In this document: in pieces, positions 39,212 through 49,451 of the stretch | Position numbering within the stretch: position 1 is the first letter of the stretch | Layout of the letters: each line of letters starts with the position of its first letter | Assembly: GCF_003971255.1 (NCBI RefSeq) | Contig: NZ_CP034660.1 | Location: 4,278,001-4,342,000 of the forward strand | Direction: 5' to 3' | DNA length: 64,000 bases | Source of the DNA: Colwellia sp. Arc7-635 | GTDB lineage: Bacteria > Pseudomonadota > Gammaproteobacteria > Enterobacterales > Alteromonadaceae | The notes under the pieces: model-generated | Database searches by the model: none | Told to the model about the DNA's origin: nothing | The model's input: only the letters and a program-made list of their open reading frames with translations | Translations under genes and position numbers: made by a program

Positions 39212-39508
39212 TTAGGTGTTGTCTATCGGCAGCATCGTATCAACTGCACTGAGTTTTGCCAACTTCAATAAATCATCAGGTAAATTCACTAAACTGATGT
39301 CGCAAGCATTAGCTGCTGCTAATTCGATTAATAACAAAATCCAGGCTAAGCCGGCAGTGTCAATTTGATTAACCTTAGCCAAATCCAAAACGATTCGTTT
39401 ACCGTCGATTAATTTACGATACTTTTTGTCAAATGCTCGCGTTATTGTAGCACGCGTTAACGCACCACTAAAAATCGCTTTTTGATCTGCTTGTTGGACA
39501 TCTATCAT
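39212..39508 (-). CDS. mlaB: STAS-domain phospholipid transport protein MlaB
   Basis: MlaB is the small STAS protein that binds the MlaF ATPase and supports assembly of the MlaFEDB complex. The 98-residue sequence has the STAS strands, and VDTAGLAWILLLIEL (written here IDTAGLAWILLLIEL) is the loop with the conserved Thr that contacts MlaF. It lies between mlaC and ibaG. Confidence 0.9.
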   Translation of the reverse strand: MIDVQQADQKAIFSGALTRATITRAFDKKYRKLIDGKRIVLDLAKVNQIDTAGLAWILLLIELAAANACDISLVNLPDDLLKLAKLSAVDTMLPIDNT

Positions 39509-39589
39509 TGTAATCTACTAACAACCTTATAATACGCTATTTAATCGATACGATTATGGGTGATTTATATGCAATAAATCTGCGTCTAG

Positions 39590-40231
39590 TTATTTAAAAA
39601 CGATATTTCTTTTACTTTTTTCTTTGAGCATTTCAGTAACATGCGCCAAGCCTTTCTGACGAATCAAACTACTTAATTCCGCTTGCTTACTATCAAGTAA
39701 ACTAATACCTTCAGCCACCATGTCATAAGCTTTCCAGTCGCCTGTTTTTTTATGCTTACGTACACGAAAAGAAATATTAATGGGTTCTCTGCCTGGCTCC
39801 ATAACACTTGTGTCTACCGATACAACACGGTCTTTAGAAAAATCTTGTGCCGGTGCGAACTCTACCTTTTGATTATTGTATAAGGTAAAAACTTGAGCAT
39901 ACGACGTAATAAGATACTCGCGAAAAGCAGGCACAAATTCAGCACGATCAGCTTTATTGGTTTTTTTAAAGTTACTGCCAATCACTTTATAAGCGGCATA
40001 CTGGTAATTTACATAAGGCATTAGCTCTTCACGCACAATGACCTTTAATAAATTAGGCTCAGCACGTATAGCTTTCTGTTCATTAGCAAAGCGCTTAAAG
40101 GTGATGTCTGCCACCGTTTTAATCATTTGGTATGGGTCTTTCTTGTCAACGTCTGCCGCAGCGTTTACCAACACGGGTGAGAGTAAAAGCGTTAAACAAA
40201 AAGCTATTTTTTTCACTGTCTTATTGATCAT
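39590..40231 (-). CDS. mlaC: Periplasmic phospholipid-binding protein MlaC
   Basis: MlaC shuttles phospholipids between MlaA-porin complexes and MlaFEDB. The 213-residue protein has a signal peptide ending in VNA-AAD and the MlaC/Ttg2D fold, with NYQYAAYKVIG and FRVRKHKKTGDWKAYDM (in the WKVYDV position of E. coli). It starts 2 bases after the mlaD stop. Confidence 0.94.
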   Translation of the reverse strand: MINKTVKKIAFCLTLLLSPVLVNAAADVDKKDPYQMIKTVADITFKRFANEQKAIRAEPNLLKVIVREELMPYVNYQYAAYKVIGSNFKKTNKADRAEFVPAFREYLITSYAQVFTLYNNQKVEFAPAQDFSKDRVVSVDTSVMEPGREPINISFRVRKHKKTGDWKAYDMVAEGISLLDSKQAELSSLIRQKGLAHVTEMLKEKSKRNIVFK

Positions 40232-40233
40232 AA

Positions 40234-40704
40234 CTAATCACCACTTCCTTGACTAAATAGAAATTGCCCTATCAGTTCTTCTAATATTAATGCTGGTTTT
40301 GTATCTTCAATAAAGTCACCTGGTTGCAATGTTTCAACTGACACATCAATAAAACCAGGTAATAAGCCAACATATTGCTCACCAAGTAAGCCGGCCGTTA
40401 AAATTGACACTGAAGTTGCCTCAGAGAAGTTATTATATTCAGCATAAATATCTAATGTAACTAATGGCGTATAATCTTCACTGTCTAGCGAAATATCACT
40501 GACACGCCCGACGACGACACCACCAACTTTTATTGGCGAACGGACTTTTAGACCACCAATATTGTCAAATTTTGCGTACAATTGATAAGTACTACCATTA
40601 CCTGACATACCGCTGTCCGCAACTTTCAGTGCTAACATCAGCAATGCTGCAATACCAATAACCGCAAATAACCCAACCAATAACTCTACTTTTTTCGACA
40701 CCAT
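40234..40704 (-). CDS. mlaD: MCE-domain phospholipid transporter subunit MlaD
   Basis: MlaD forms the periplasmic hexameric ring of the Mla transporter. It has an N-terminal anchor (about residues 7-27) and one MCE domain (about 35-115, LYAKFDNIGGLKVRSPIKVGG). The ATG at 40704 is preferred, with GGA five bases upstream. An upstream TTG would add four residues. At 156 residues it is shorter at the C-terminus than E. coli MlaD (183). Confidence 0.94.
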   Translation of the reverse strand: MVSKKVELLVGLFAVIGIAALLMLALKVADSGMSGNGSTYQLYAKFDNIGGLKVRSPIKVGGVVVGRVSDISLDSEDYTPLVTLDIYAEYNNFSEATSVSILTAGLLGEQYVGLLPGFIDVSVETLQPGDFIEDTKPALILEELIGQFLFSQGSGD

Positions 40705-40765
40705 GTCTTCCACCAAATTTCAAAAATTATTTAACTAACTAACCGCAATAACTTATTTACAAGTA

Positions 40766-41542
40766 TTAGCTCGTAAACATTAAAGCCGTTAATACAAAAT
40801 CTAAACCTAAAACTAATAATGACGATTGCACTACCGTCGACGTTGTTGCTCTACTAATGCCTTCAGAGGTCGGTTCACATGCATAACCTTTATAAACGGC
40901 AATCCAAGTCACAACAAAAGCAAACACTAAGCTTTTAATGATGCCATTCAAGATATCTTTTTCAAAAGACACTTGCGATTGCATGACTGACCAAAACGTA
41001 CCACTATCTACGCCCAACCAATCAACACCCACCAAATGAGCACCTAAAATACCGACCGCCGAAAATATTGCAGCCAATAAAGGTAAACTGATAAAGCCGG
41101 CCCAAAAACGAGGAGCTATAACACGACGTAATGGATCTACCGCCATCATTTCTAGGCTCGATAGTTGCTCTGTGGCTTTCATTAAACCTATTTCAGCCGT
41201 CAGTGCAGAGCCTGCTCGACCTGCAAACAGCAAGGCAGCAACCACTGGTCCTAGTTCTCTTAATAGTGACAAAGCCACCATTGGACCTAGACTTGCCTCA
41301 GCTCCAAAGTCCACTAAAATAGTGTACCCCTGTAGAGCTAATACCATGCCGATAAACAGCCCTGAAACTAAAATAATAATTAAAGACAATACACCAACTG
41401 AGTACAATTGGTGCAATAGCAAAGGAAATCCCTTGCGTGGGCTAGGCACGTGCAATAACGCCGATGCTAGCATCAATAATGCTCTACCTAAGCCTGACAA
41501 TTGTTCAATAATGGTATGACCCAATATTTGTAGTTGCTTCAC
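40766..41542 (-). CDS. mlaE: Mla transporter permease MlaE
   Basis: MlaE is the inner-membrane permease of the Mla ABC system. The 258-residue protein has about five membrane helices, and [21 protein letters not shown] is the signature of the MlaE/Ttg2B family. The start is a GTG whose G is the last base of the mlaF TAG, giving a 1-base overlap. Confidence 0.95.
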   Translation of the reverse strand: MKQLQILGHTIIEQLSGLGRALLMLASALLHVPSPRKGFPLLLHQLYSVGVLSLIIILVSGLFIGMVLALQGYTILVDFGAEASLGPMVALSLLRELGPVVAALLFAGRAGSALTAEIGLMKATEQLSSLEMMAVDPLRRVIAPRFWAGFISLPLLAAIFSAVGILGAHLVGVDWLGVDSGTFWSVMQSQVSFEKDILNGIIKSLVFAFVVTWIAVYKGYACEPTSEGISRATTSTVVQSSLLVLGLDFVLTALMFTS

Positions 41543-42348
41543 TACTTAACACCTCGACCAATTAATTCTTCACAATATGACGCGGCAGGATAATGAAATG
41601 CCACCGGACCATCAGCTTCACCTTGGACAAATTGCTGCACTAAAGGTGATGTGTGTGCGTAAATTTCTTCCGGTGTACCTTGACCAATAATTTTTTGTTC
41701 AGCAATAATATAAATATAATCGGCAATACTCATCACTTCAGGAACGTCATGAGAAACCACTACAGACGTCAAACCTAATGCTTGTCCTAATTCACGAATT
41801 AATCGCACAATAACTCCCATAGAAATAGGGTCTTGACCTGCAAAAGGCTCATCATAAAGAATAAGTTCCGGATCTAAGGCAATTGAACGCGCTAAGGCAG
41901 CACGACGCGCCATACCACCAGACAATTCACTTGGACGTAAATGTCTTGCTCCGCGCAAACCAACAGCCTCTAATTTCATCAAGACCATTTTTTCAATAAT
42001 ATCTTCAGATAATTCAGTATGTTCGCGTATTGGAAAGGCGATATTGTCGTAGACACTCATATCAGTAAATAAAGCGCCACTTTGAAACAACATACTCATG
42101 CGTTTACGCACTTCATATAACGCGCTACGAGATAACTGAGGAATATCGTGTCCATCAAATAGAATTTGACCCGACTCAGGTTTAATCTGGCCACCGATAA
42201 GACGCAGTAAGGTGGTTTTCCCGATACCACTTGGCCCCATTATCGCAGTTATTTTACCTTTAGGAATAGATAAACTGATGCCATCATAAATGACACGTTC
42301 ATCACGCTTAAAAGTCATGTTTTTGATATCAACTAAAATTTCGGACAT
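41542..42348 (-). CDS. mlaF: Mla transporter ATP-binding protein MlaF
   Basis: MlaF powers phospholipid transport at the inner membrane. Walker [12 protein letters not shown], the signature [13 protein letters not shown] and Walker [16 protein letters not shown] are intact. The frame opens further upstream to 42426. The ATG at 42348 ([13 protein letters not shown]) gives the usual 268 residues and lacks the non-conserved leader. First gene of mlaFEDCB-ibaG-murA. Confidence 0.95.
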   Translation of the reverse strand: MSEILVDIKNMTFKRDERVIYDGISLSIPKGKITAIMGPSGIGKTTLLRLIGGQIKPESGQILFDGHDIPQLSRSALYEVRKRMSMLFQSGALFTDMSVYDNIAFPIREHTELSEDIIEKMVLMKLEAVGLRGARHLRPSELSGGMARRAALARSIALDPELILYDEPFAGQDPISMGVIVRLIRELGQALGLTSVVVSHDVPEVMSIADYIYIIAEQKIIGQGTPEEIYAHTSPLVQQFVQGEADGPVAFHYPAASYCEELIGRGVK

Positions 42349-42755
42349 AGGTTTTGGGATAACATCACTGTTTATTATTGTCTTATGTCGCGGAATTCTA
42401 ACGCAGTGCAACACCTCAGTCATCACAAATTAGCAAATATTTGGTCGTAAAAGGGTAAGTAAAAGTATGTAATTGTAATTAAGTGTAAGAAAGGCTTCGT
42501 AAATGCTAGTTTTGGGGCTATCGAATTTTCGCGTTAAGCTTGTATTCACTAGCCTAAGGTTTATTTTGACGACTTTATGCTGAATCTACGTGCCAATAAT
42601 ATCAGAAAAAGTTTATAATGTTTTTTGCTCAGCATATTGTTGGCAAAATGAGTATTAATTAGGTGTCATCGGTTATCATCATTGGTTTATAATCCCTCTT
42701 TTTATTTCATCACTCGCACAAAAATACTATTTACCTAGCCAAACAGGAGCTTTGA
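42349..42755. promoter_or_regulatory. Divergent promoter region mlaF / Na-Ca exchanger
   Basis: About 400 bases between divergent genes. A consensus TATAAT with weak -35 lies near 42690, on the plus strand, some 65 bases before the exchanger gene. No structured RNA is evident. Confidence 0.45.
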
Positions 42756-43736
42756 ATGTTAATCCAAATTTTGATCTTATTACTTTCACTAATCACTTTA
42801 GTGTGGAGTGCAGACAAATTTGTATTTGGTGCCTCAGCATTAGCACGTAACCTTGGTATTTCTCCAATGATCATTGGTTTAACCATCGTCGCCATGGGGT
42901 CTTCAGCACCTGAAATGATGATAGCAGCAACTGCTTCTTTACAAGGTAATGTCGACACGGCAGTGGGAAATGCCATAGGTTCAAACATCACTAATATTGC
43001 ACTGGTATTAGGCATAACGGCACTATTTCATCCACTGTCGGTTTCTTCTTCGACCATTAAACGTGAAATTCCTCTTATTTTGATTGTTACGGCCATTGCT
43101 ACCTTCATGTTAGCTAACAGCTACTTTAGTTTTATTGAAGGTCTAATACTGATTATTGGTTTTGTGCTTTACATCGCCACATTACTGTTCGTGACACTAA
43201 AACGTTCAAAGCAAAACCCTATCGACGACAAAATGGTATTAGAAGCTGAACAGGATGTTCCAGACGGGGTCAGCACTAAACACTCAGTTATCTGGTTAGT
43301 TGTGGGCATTATACTACTGCCACTCAGTGCTAGCTTCTTAGTTGACTCATCAGTATTTATTGCTAAAGCTTTCGGTATTAGTGACTTAGTTATAGGCCTG
43401 ACCGTTATTGCTGTTGGTACTAGTTTGCCTGAATTAGCAGCCAGTATTATGAGTATTATTAAAAAAGAAGATGATCTAGCCTTAGGTAATATCATCGGTT
43501 CAAATATCTTTAATATTCTAGCCGTATTATCACTAGCAGGATTAATTGCCCCTGGCGATATAGATAACGCTGCCGCAGTGCGCGATGCACCGTTTATGCT
43601 AGCAACAACCTTCTTACTATTTTTACTTTGCTTTAGTCGTAGCGGAAAATTTCGCATCACTCGCGCGAAAGGGGTACTATTATTAGCGGTATTCATTGGC
43701 TATCAAGTATTACTTTTCAGTCAAATCAACGGGTAA
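42756..43736 (+). CDS. Calcium/sodium antiporter, YrbG type
   Basis: A 326-residue CaCA-superfamily exchanger with about ten helices in two inverted repeats. Each repeat has its ion-binding motif: IVAMGSSAPEMMIA with GNAIGSNITNIALVLG in the first, and VIAVGTSLPELAASI with GNIIGSNIFNILAVL in the second. It sits upstream of kdsD as yrbG does in E. coli, where its disruption has little phenotype. Direction and ions are from family knowledge. Confidence 0.92.
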   Translation: MLIQILILLLSLITLVWSADKFVFGASALARNLGISPMIIGLTIVAMGSSAPEMMIAATASLQGNVDTAVGNAIGSNITNIALVLGITALFHPLSVSSSTIKREIPLILIVTAIATFMLANSYFSFIEGLILIIGFVLYIATLLFVTLKRSKQNPIDDKMVLEAEQDVPDGVSTKHSVIWLVVGIILLPLSASFLVDSSVFIAKAFGISDLVIGLTVIAVGTSLPELAASIMSIIKKEDDLALGNIIGSNIFNILAVLSLAGLIAPGDIDNAAAVRDAPFMLATTFLLFLLCFSRSGKFRITRAKGVLLLAVFIGYQVLLFSQING

Positions 43737-43752
43737 TTATTGGTCTATCGTC

Positions 43753-44718
43753 ATGAAAAACTTTAAACAATTAGCGTTAAATGTAATTAATATTGAGCAA
43801 CAAGCTATTGCTGAATTATCGCAATTTATTGATGATGATTTTGTTCAAGCCTGTGAGCTAATGTTTCATTGTCGGGGCCGTGTCATCGTAATTGGCATGG
43901 GAAAGTCCGGCCATATTGGTGGAAAAATTGCCGCGACATTAGCGAGTACGGGAACACCGTCATTTTTTGTTCATCCTGGTGAAGCAAGTCATGGAGATCT
44001 CGGTATGGTCACTGCAGCCGATGTTGTTCTGACTATTTCTAATTCTGGCGAAACTGGCGAAGTACTCGCCATTATTCCGGTGCTCAAGCGTATTGGCGCA
44101 AAAATTATTGCCATGACAGGCAACCCTGACTCTACATTAGCTAAATTGGGTGACACCCATGTTTGTGTCAAAGTATCGCAAGAAGCCTGTCCTTTAGGCT
44201 TAGCACCAACATCTAGCACCACAGCAACATTAGTCATGGGCGATGCACTAGCGGTCGCTTTGCTAAATGCACGCGGTTTTACTGCTGACGATTTTGCTTT
44301 ATCACACCCAGGTGGCAGTTTAGGCAAAAGATTATTACTGCGTCTTACTGATATTATGCATAAAGATGATCGTCTACCAAGCGTTCGCGAAGAAGCTAAA
44401 ATTAAAGATGCCTTAGTGGAAATGTCACTCAAAGGTTTAGGCATGACCGCAGTAGTTGACGCAAGCAACCAGCTTATCGGTCTATTTACTGATGGTGACT
44501 TACGACGAATTTTAGATGCTCAGATAGATATCCACCAAGACTGCATTACCAGTGTGATGACTAAAAACCCTTATGTGGCAACACAAGATATGCTAGCCGC
44601 TGAAGCACTTAAAATCATGGAAGACAAAAAAATTAATGGCCTCATTATTGTTAATGATAAGCACCAACCCATTGGTGCTATGAATATGCATGACTTACTA
44701 AAATCTGGAGTGCTATAA
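43753..44718 (+). CDS. kdsD: Arabinose-5-phosphate isomerase KdsD
   Basis: KdsD converts ribulose 5-phosphate to arabinose 5-phosphate for Kdo synthesis. It has a SIS domain (residues about 35-170, GMGKSGHIGGKIAATLASTG) and two CBS domains (about 205-320). The ATG at 43753 (MKNFKQLALNV) gives 321 residues. An earlier ATG would overlap the exchanger gene and has no family support. kdsC follows 1 base after the stop. Confidence 0.95.
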   Translation: MKNFKQLALNVINIEQQAIAELSQFIDDDFVQACELMFHCRGRVIVIGMGKSGHIGGKIAATLASTGTPSFFVHPGEASHGDLGMVTAADVVLTISNSGETGEVLAIIPVLKRIGAKIIAMTGNPDSTLAKLGDTHVCVKVSQEACPLGLAPTSSTTATLVMGDALAVALLNARGFTADDFALSHPGGSLGKRLLLRLTDIMHKDDRLPSVREEAKIKDALVEMSLKGLGMTAVVDASNQLIGLFTDGDLRRILDAQIDIHQDCITSVMTKNPYVATQDMLAAEALKIMEDKKINGLIIVNDKHQPIGAMNMHDLLKSGVL

Positions 44719-44719
44719 G

Positions 44720-45265
44720 ATGAACAGCTTGTATGGAAAAGTTCAGCCAAGTATTTGGCAAAAAGCGCAACAAATTAAATTATTTGTATGTGATATTGAC
44801 GGTGTTTTCTCAGATGGGCGTATTTACCTAGGTAATAACGGTGAAGAATTAAAAGCTTTTCACACCAAAGATGGCTATGGTATTAAAGCATTAGGCGCAA
44901 ATGGCGTTGATGTCGCCGTAATCACAGGCAGAAAATCCGCTATTGTACAAACACGTATGACAGCATTAAATGTTAAACACATAGTGCAAGGTGAAGAAAA
45001 CAAGTTGCCCGCATTAAAAGCCATGATAGCTTCATTACAGTTAGCACCAGAGCAAGTCGCTTATATTGGTGATGATATGCCGGACTTTGATTGTCTGAAT
45101 TATGTAGGCTTAAGTATCTCGGTTAATGACGCACATCCTGCGATATTGCAACTGTGTGACTATGTTACTTATACGCGTGGTGGCTTTGGTGCCGTGCGCG
45201 AAGCTTGCGATTTAATAATGCAAAGTCAAGATACCTTAGCTAATGCCACAGGTGCTAGTATATGA
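44720..45265 (+). CDS. kdsC: 3-deoxy-D-manno-octulosonate-8-phosphate phosphatase KdsC
   Basis: KdsC dephosphorylates Kdo-8-phosphate. It is a HAD-family enzyme without a cap domain. The catalytic motif is CDIDGVFSDG with nucleophile and acid aspartates. AVITGRKS is motif II and YIGDDMPDFDCL is the metal site. 181 residues. It overlaps lptC by 4 bases (ATGA). Confidence 0.96.
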   Translation: MNSLYGKVQPSIWQKAQQIKLFVCDIDGVFSDGRIYLGNNGEELKAFHTKDGYGIKALGANGVDVAVITGRKSAIVQTRMTALNVKHIVQGEENKLPALKAMIASLQLAPEQVAYIGDDMPDFDCLNYVGLSISVNDAHPAILQLCDYVTYTRGGFGAVREACDLIMQSQDTLANATGASI

Positions 45266-45828
45266 GTCGAATATCTCTTGCCACCATAATCCTATTTATC
45301 ATTGCTATAAGTACTTATGGCTTACTTGAATGGTATGGCGCACAAGAAGAAACGACTGATATACTGGAGCGTACTGATAACCCTGAGTTTATTGCTGAAA
45401 ATCTCAACAGTGATGTTTACAAAGCATCAGGCGCATTAGCCTATAACGTTGAAGCACAACGCATGGAACATTATGAGAAGTTAGAGGTCACACACTTTGA
45501 GTACCCTCGATACACCTTGTATCCAAAAAATGATAAACCCACTTGGCAGATAACCGCCAATGAAGGTACGTTATACGATAACAACCGAGTAAAATTAGAA
45601 AATCGCGTACGCTTAATCGCCACTGATAAAGAAAGTTTGATACAGGAAGTACATGGAAAAAATTTAGAAATGGACTTGAAAACTAATATTATCAGCTCAG
45701 AGCAGACTATCTTAATATTAGGTAAAGGATTTACTATGTATGGCTCAGGATTAATTGTAGACTTAAACACAACACAGATGACATTGACCGAACATGTGCA
45801 AACCATTTATAAAAAAACTAAAAACTAA
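45262..45828 (+). CDS. lptC: LPS export protein LptC
   Basis: LptC is the bitopic inner-membrane protein that receives LPS from LptB2FG and passes it to LptA. The 188-residue sequence has an N-terminal helix (about 6-24) and a beta-jellyroll periplasmic domain (YTLYPKNDKPTWQITANEGT). Weakly conserved in general but fixed in position between kdsC and lptA. Confidence 0.93.
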   Translation: MSRISLATIILFIIAISTYGLLEWYGAQEETTDILERTDNPEFIAENLNSDVYKASGALAYNVEAQRMEHYEKLEVTHFEYPRYTLYPKNDKPTWQITANEGTLYDNNRVKLENRVRLIATDKESLIQEVHGKNLEMDLKTNIISSEQTILILGKGFTMYGSGLIVDLNTTQMTLTEHVQTIYKKTKN

Positions 45829-46339
45829 ATTAACGTGCTTAGCTGCCGTACTCCTATTGATACCTACGGCTAATGCTGAAAAATTTGATGTTGAACAAGA
45901 AATTAAAATTTCTTCTTCGCGCCAAGCTGCCGATCTTAAAAACAAAATATTCAGCTACATTGATAATGTTATTATTACTCAAGGCACACTGAAAATACAC
46001 GCTGAATTAGTGCAGGTTATCACCCAAGAAAAAAGTGATAACAAAATTTATATTGCTAAGGGATCTCCAGCTACATTTGAACAAATATTACAAGACGGTA
46101 GCCCAATCAACCTACAAGCCAATGAAATTAGATATGAGCCAGGCCTAAGTACGGTTGTTATTGCTGGTAATGCACTACTGCGCCAAGAAGGTAGTGAAGT
46201 GAGTGGCAGCAAAATCACTTATAATTTCGATACCGAATACGTCAATGCTGAAAGCTTAAAAAATGCTAAAGTTGAAACAGTATTGCAACCGAAAAACAAA
46301 ACTGAACTCCCTAAAAAAGCCAAGGATAAGCCAGAGTAA
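45794..46339 (+). CDS. lptA: LPS transport periplasmic protein LptA
   Basis: LptA polymerises into the periplasmic bridge that carries LPS to the outer membrane. It has a signal peptide (KKLKTKLTCLAAVLLLIP, cleavage after ANA) and a beta-jellyroll domain with IDNVIITQGTLKIHAELVQV and the late ITYNFDTEYV. The start lies 35 bases inside lptC, so translation is probably coupled. No ribosome-binding site is obvious. lptB begins on the next base after the stop. Confidence 0.93.
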   Translation: MCKPFIKKLKTKLTCLAAVLLLIPTANAEKFDVEQEIKISSSRQAADLKNKIFSYIDNVIITQGTLKIHAELVQVITQEKSDNKIYIAKGSPATFEQILQDGSPINLQANEIRYEPGLSTVVIAGNALLRQEGSEVSGSKITYNFDTEYVNAESLKNAKVETVLQPKNKTELPKKAKDKPE

Positions 46340-47071
46340 ATGTCAATTTCAACATTATCAGCAACCGGCCTAGCCAAAGCATACAAAGGCAGAAAAGTCG
46401 TAAAAAACGTCAGCATGAAAGTTTCGGCAGGCCAAATTGTTGGCTTACTGGGTCCAAACGGTGCCGGTAAAACGACCTCTTTTTATATGATTGTCGGTTT
46501 AGTTAATAACGACAGTGGTTCGATTGTACTAAATGATGAAGACATCACCCTGTTACCGATGCATGAACGTGCACGAAAAGGTATCGGCTACTTACCACAA
46601 GAAGCCTCTATTTTTCGAAAACTATCTGTTTATGACAACATCATGGCAATTCTACAAACACGTAAATCACTTAGCGATGTTGAACGAGAAGAAAAACTTG
46701 AGCACTTGCTTGAAGAATTTAACATTAGCCATATAAAAGACAATTTAGGCATGAGTTTATCCGGGGGTGAACGCCGTCGTGTTGAGATAGCACGTGCTTT
46801 AGCGGCAGACCCTAAATTTATTTTATTGGATGAACCCTTCGCTGGTGTTGACCCAATTTCAGTAGGTGATATTAAAAAAATTATCCTACACTTAAAAGAG
46901 CGTGGCATCGGTATTTTGATCACAGATCACAATGTACGAGAAACTCTCGATGTTTGTGAGCATGCATACATTGTTAGCCACGGCGAGCTTATTGCGGAAG
47001 GTGATTCGAATCAGATTCTTGCAAATCAGCATGTAAGAGATGTATACCTTGGCGAACAATTCACGCTATAG
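46340..47071 (+). CDS. lptB: LPS export ATPase LptB
   Basis: LptB drives LPS extraction by LptFG. At 243 residues it has Walker [12 protein letters not shown], the Q-loop [13 protein letters not shown], signature [15 protein letters not shown], Walker [16 protein letters not shown] and the switch His in ITDHNVRE. It follows lptA with no gap. Confidence 0.97.
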   Translation: MSISTLSATGLAKAYKGRKVVKNVSMKVSAGQIVGLLGPNGAGKTTSFYMIVGLVNNDSGSIVLNDEDITLLPMHERARKGIGYLPQEASIFRKLSVYDNIMAILQTRKSLSDVEREEKLEHLLEEFNISHIKDNLGMSLSGGERRRVEIARALAADPKFILLDEPFAGVDPISVGDIKKIILHLKERGIGILITDHNVRETLDVCEHAYIVSHGELIAEGDSNQILANQHVRDVYLGEQFTL

Positions 47072-47131
47072 TGAATTACATACCATAGCGGCACAATAAT
47101 AATGTCTTTGAACAGGGAAAAGAAAAAGTAA

Positions 47132-48640
47132 ATGCGCCCTACACTTCAACTCCGTATCGGACAACAGCTCACAATGACCCCGCAATTGCAGCAGGCCATT
47201 AAACTGTTGCAATTATCTACCTTAGATCTTCAGCAAGAAATTCAAGAAGCACTTGAAAGTAACCCTTTACTGGAAATTGATGAAACACCCGATAGCACTT
47301 CAGAAAGCACACCTGATCATTTAGAAGAAGCGTTTTCAGCAAGAGTGAATGAAAATTCAGATATGGCCTCCTCAGATGGCAGTGAAGATTCAGCACCCAG
47401 TATTGATGAAATTAGCTCATCGGAAGGCTTAGCAAAAACAGACATCCCTGAAGAACTTAATAGCGATAGTACCTGGGACGACAATTTTAGTGCCGGTGCA
47501 AGTAGCGGTGGCGTTGGACCCGCTTCAGAAGATTATACTTACCAAGGTGAAACAAAAGACTCATTGCAAGACCACCTTATTTGGCAAATGGAGTTAACTC
47601 CCTTTAGTGATACCGACAGAACCATTGCTATTGCTATTATTGAAGCCGTAGATGAAGCCGGTTATTTAACCGTATCTGCAGATGAAATATTGGAAAGTGT
47701 TGGCATTGAAGATGTTGAGCTTGACGAAATTGAAGTTGTACTTAAGCGTATTAACATGTTTGATCCTGTTGGTGTCGCCGCGCGTTCAATTCCTGAATGC
47801 CTATTGATCCAGCTGAATCAGTTTGCCAAAGACACCCCTTGGCTAGCCGAAAGTAAATTAGCGGTCACTGAATATATTGATCTACTTGGCAACCGCGATT
47901 ATCGTCAATTGATGCGTAAATTACGCTTAAAAGAAGATCAACTGCGTGAAGTTATTCGCTTGATACAAACCTTAGATCCTCGTCCAGGCGACAGCGTCAT
48001 AAAAAATGAAGAGCAGTATGTTATTCCAGATGTATCTGTTGAAAAGAAAAACGGTCGTTGGACAGTAGAGCTTAACCCTGATACAGCACCTAAATTATCA
48101 GTAAATCAACAATATGCGGCTATGTCGAGAACGATGAAATCATCTACTGATAGCCAGTTTATTCGTTCGAATTTACAAGAAGCTAAATGGTTTATCAAAA
48201 GCTTAGAAAGCAGAAATGATACACTATTAAAAGTTTCAAACTGTATTGTGCAACGCCAGCAAGGATTTTTTGAACATGGTCCAGAAGCCATGCGCCCTAT
48301 GGTATTGAACGATATTGCTGAAGCCGTAGATATGCATGAATCGACAATATCACGTGTCACGACACAAAAATATATGCATACACCAAGAGGTATTTACGAA
48401 CTTAAATACTTTTTCTCTAGCCATGTTAGTACCGAAAATGGTGGTGAGTGTTCATCGACTGCAATTCGAGAATTAATTAAAAAACTTGTCGCCGCCGAAA
48501 TACCTGCTAAGCCGCTCAGCGACAGTAAAATGGCAGATATATTAGCAGAACAAGGCATAAAAGTAGCAAGACGTACGATCGCTAAGTATCGAGAGTCGCT
48601 CTCCATACCGCCATCGAATCAACGTAAGAGCCTATTGTAG
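47132..48640 (+). CDS. rpoN: RNA polymerase sigma-54 factor
   Basis: RpoN directs polymerase to -24/-12 promoters and needs AAA activators. The 502-residue protein has the Gln/Leu-rich activator-contact region ([19 protein letters not shown]), an acidic linker (residues about 50-135), the core-binding domain, a helix-turn-helix and the RpoN box [10 protein letters not shown] near the C-terminus. Likely targets here are polar flagellar and nitrogen genes. Confidence 0.97.
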   Translation: MRPTLQLRIGQQLTMTPQLQQAIKLLQLSTLDLQQEIQEALESNPLLEIDETPDSTSESTPDHLEEAFSARVNENSDMASSDGSEDSAPSIDEISSSEGLAKTDIPEELNSDSTWDDNFSAGASSGGVGPASEDYTYQGETKDSLQDHLIWQMELTPFSDTDRTIAIAIIEAVDEAGYLTVSADEILESVGIEDVELDEIEVVLKRINMFDPVGVAARSIPECLLIQLNQFAKDTPWLAESKLAVTEYIDLLGNRDYRQLMRKLRLKEDQLREVIRLIQTLDPRPGDSVIKNEEQYVIPDVSVEKKNGRWTVELNPDTAPKLSVNQQYAAMSRTMKSSTDSQFIRSNLQEAKWFIKSLESRNDTLLKVSNCIVQRQQGFFEHGPEAMRPMVLNDIAEAVDMHESTISRVTTQKYMHTPRGIYELKYFFSSHVSTENGGECSSTAIRELIKKLVAAEIPAKPLSDSKMADILAEQGIKVARRTIAKYRESLSIPPSNQRKSLL

Positions 48641-48675
48641 GCTAGCTTATTCACCCGAAAAAAGGATTGAAGCAT

Positions 48676-48963
48676 ATGCAAATTAATCTTACCGGACACC
48701 ATGTCGATGTTACCGATTCATTACGTGACTATGTTAATGGAAAATTTGAAAAGCTAGAACGCCATTTTGATCATATCAATAATGTGCACGTGGTCTTAAC
48801 GATAGAAAAATTGAATCAAATTGCTGAATCAACGGTCCATTTAAGTGGCGCAGAAGTTCATGCTAGAGCAGAAAATAGTGATATGTATGCATCGATTGAT
48901 GCATTAATTGACAAGCTAGATCGCCAAATACTGAAATACAAAGGCAAAATTAGCCACCATTAA
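48676..48963 (+). CDS. hpf: Short ribosome hibernation-promoting factor
   Basis: HPF binds the 30S A/P sites and promotes 100S dimers in stationary phase. The 95-residue product is the short gammaproteobacterial form, starting MQINLTGHHVDVTDSLRDYV. A TTG three codons upstream keeps the frame open, but the ATG at 48676 matches the family. It follows rpoN by 35 bases as usual. Confidence 0.95.
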   Translation: MQINLTGHHVDVTDSLRDYVNGKFEKLERHFDHINNVHVVLTIEKLNQIAESTVHLSGAEVHARAENSDMYASIDALIDKLDRQILKYKGKISHH

Positions 48964-48992
48964 TACCCCGTCACCTTAGGTCGTAGAAGTTT

Positions 48993-49445
48993 ATGAAGTT
49001 GCAAGACATCTTAACCCTGGACTGCACAATTTGTGCAGCACCAGGTGCCAGTAAAAAGCGCACATTAGAATATTTAAGTAGCTTAGCGGCCGAAAAATTG
49101 GAAAATCATGATACTTTTCAATTATTAGAAAGCCTAGTAAAGCGTGAGAGAATGGGCTCGACCGGCATAGGTAATGGTATTGCGATACCTCATGGACGCT
49201 TAGCGGATGCCACGCAACCGATTGCGGTGGTTATTACAACAAAAGAAGCGATTAATTTCGATGCAATTGATCATCGACCTGTTGATATTTTTATTGCTTT
49301 ATTTGTACCTGAAGAAGAATGTCAAAATCACTTATGTACATTACAGAGCATCGCTAAAATTTTTCGTGAAAAGCAGTTTTGTAAACAAGTGCGAAAATGT
49401 CAAAGCAACCAAGAGCTTTTTCAGTTAATTCAACAAGCGAGTTAA
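48993..49445 (+). CDS. ptsN: Nitrogen-PTS EIIA protein PtsN
   Basis: PtsN (EIIA-Ntr) is the end acceptor of the nitrogen phosphotransferase chain and regulates potassium uptake and envelope stress. The 150-residue EIIA domain has the phosphorylated His in GIAIPHGRL and the conserved RERMGSTGIGNG lead-in. rapZ follows 6 bases later. Confidence 0.95.
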   Translation: MKLQDILTLDCTICAAPGASKKRTLEYLSSLAAEKLENHDTFQLLESLVKRERMGSTGIGNGIAIPHGRLADATQPIAVVITTKEAINFDAIDHRPVDIFIALFVPEEECQNHLCTLQSIAKIFREKQFCKQVRKCQSNQELFQLIQQAS

Positions 49446-49451
49446 GCACGA

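Noticed and set aside
43169-43696. 175-codon minus-strand frame
   Set aside because: Entirely antisense to the Na+/Ca2+ exchanger; composition follows from the coding strand.
43989-44468. 159-codon minus-strand frame
   Set aside because: Antisense shadow of kdsD.
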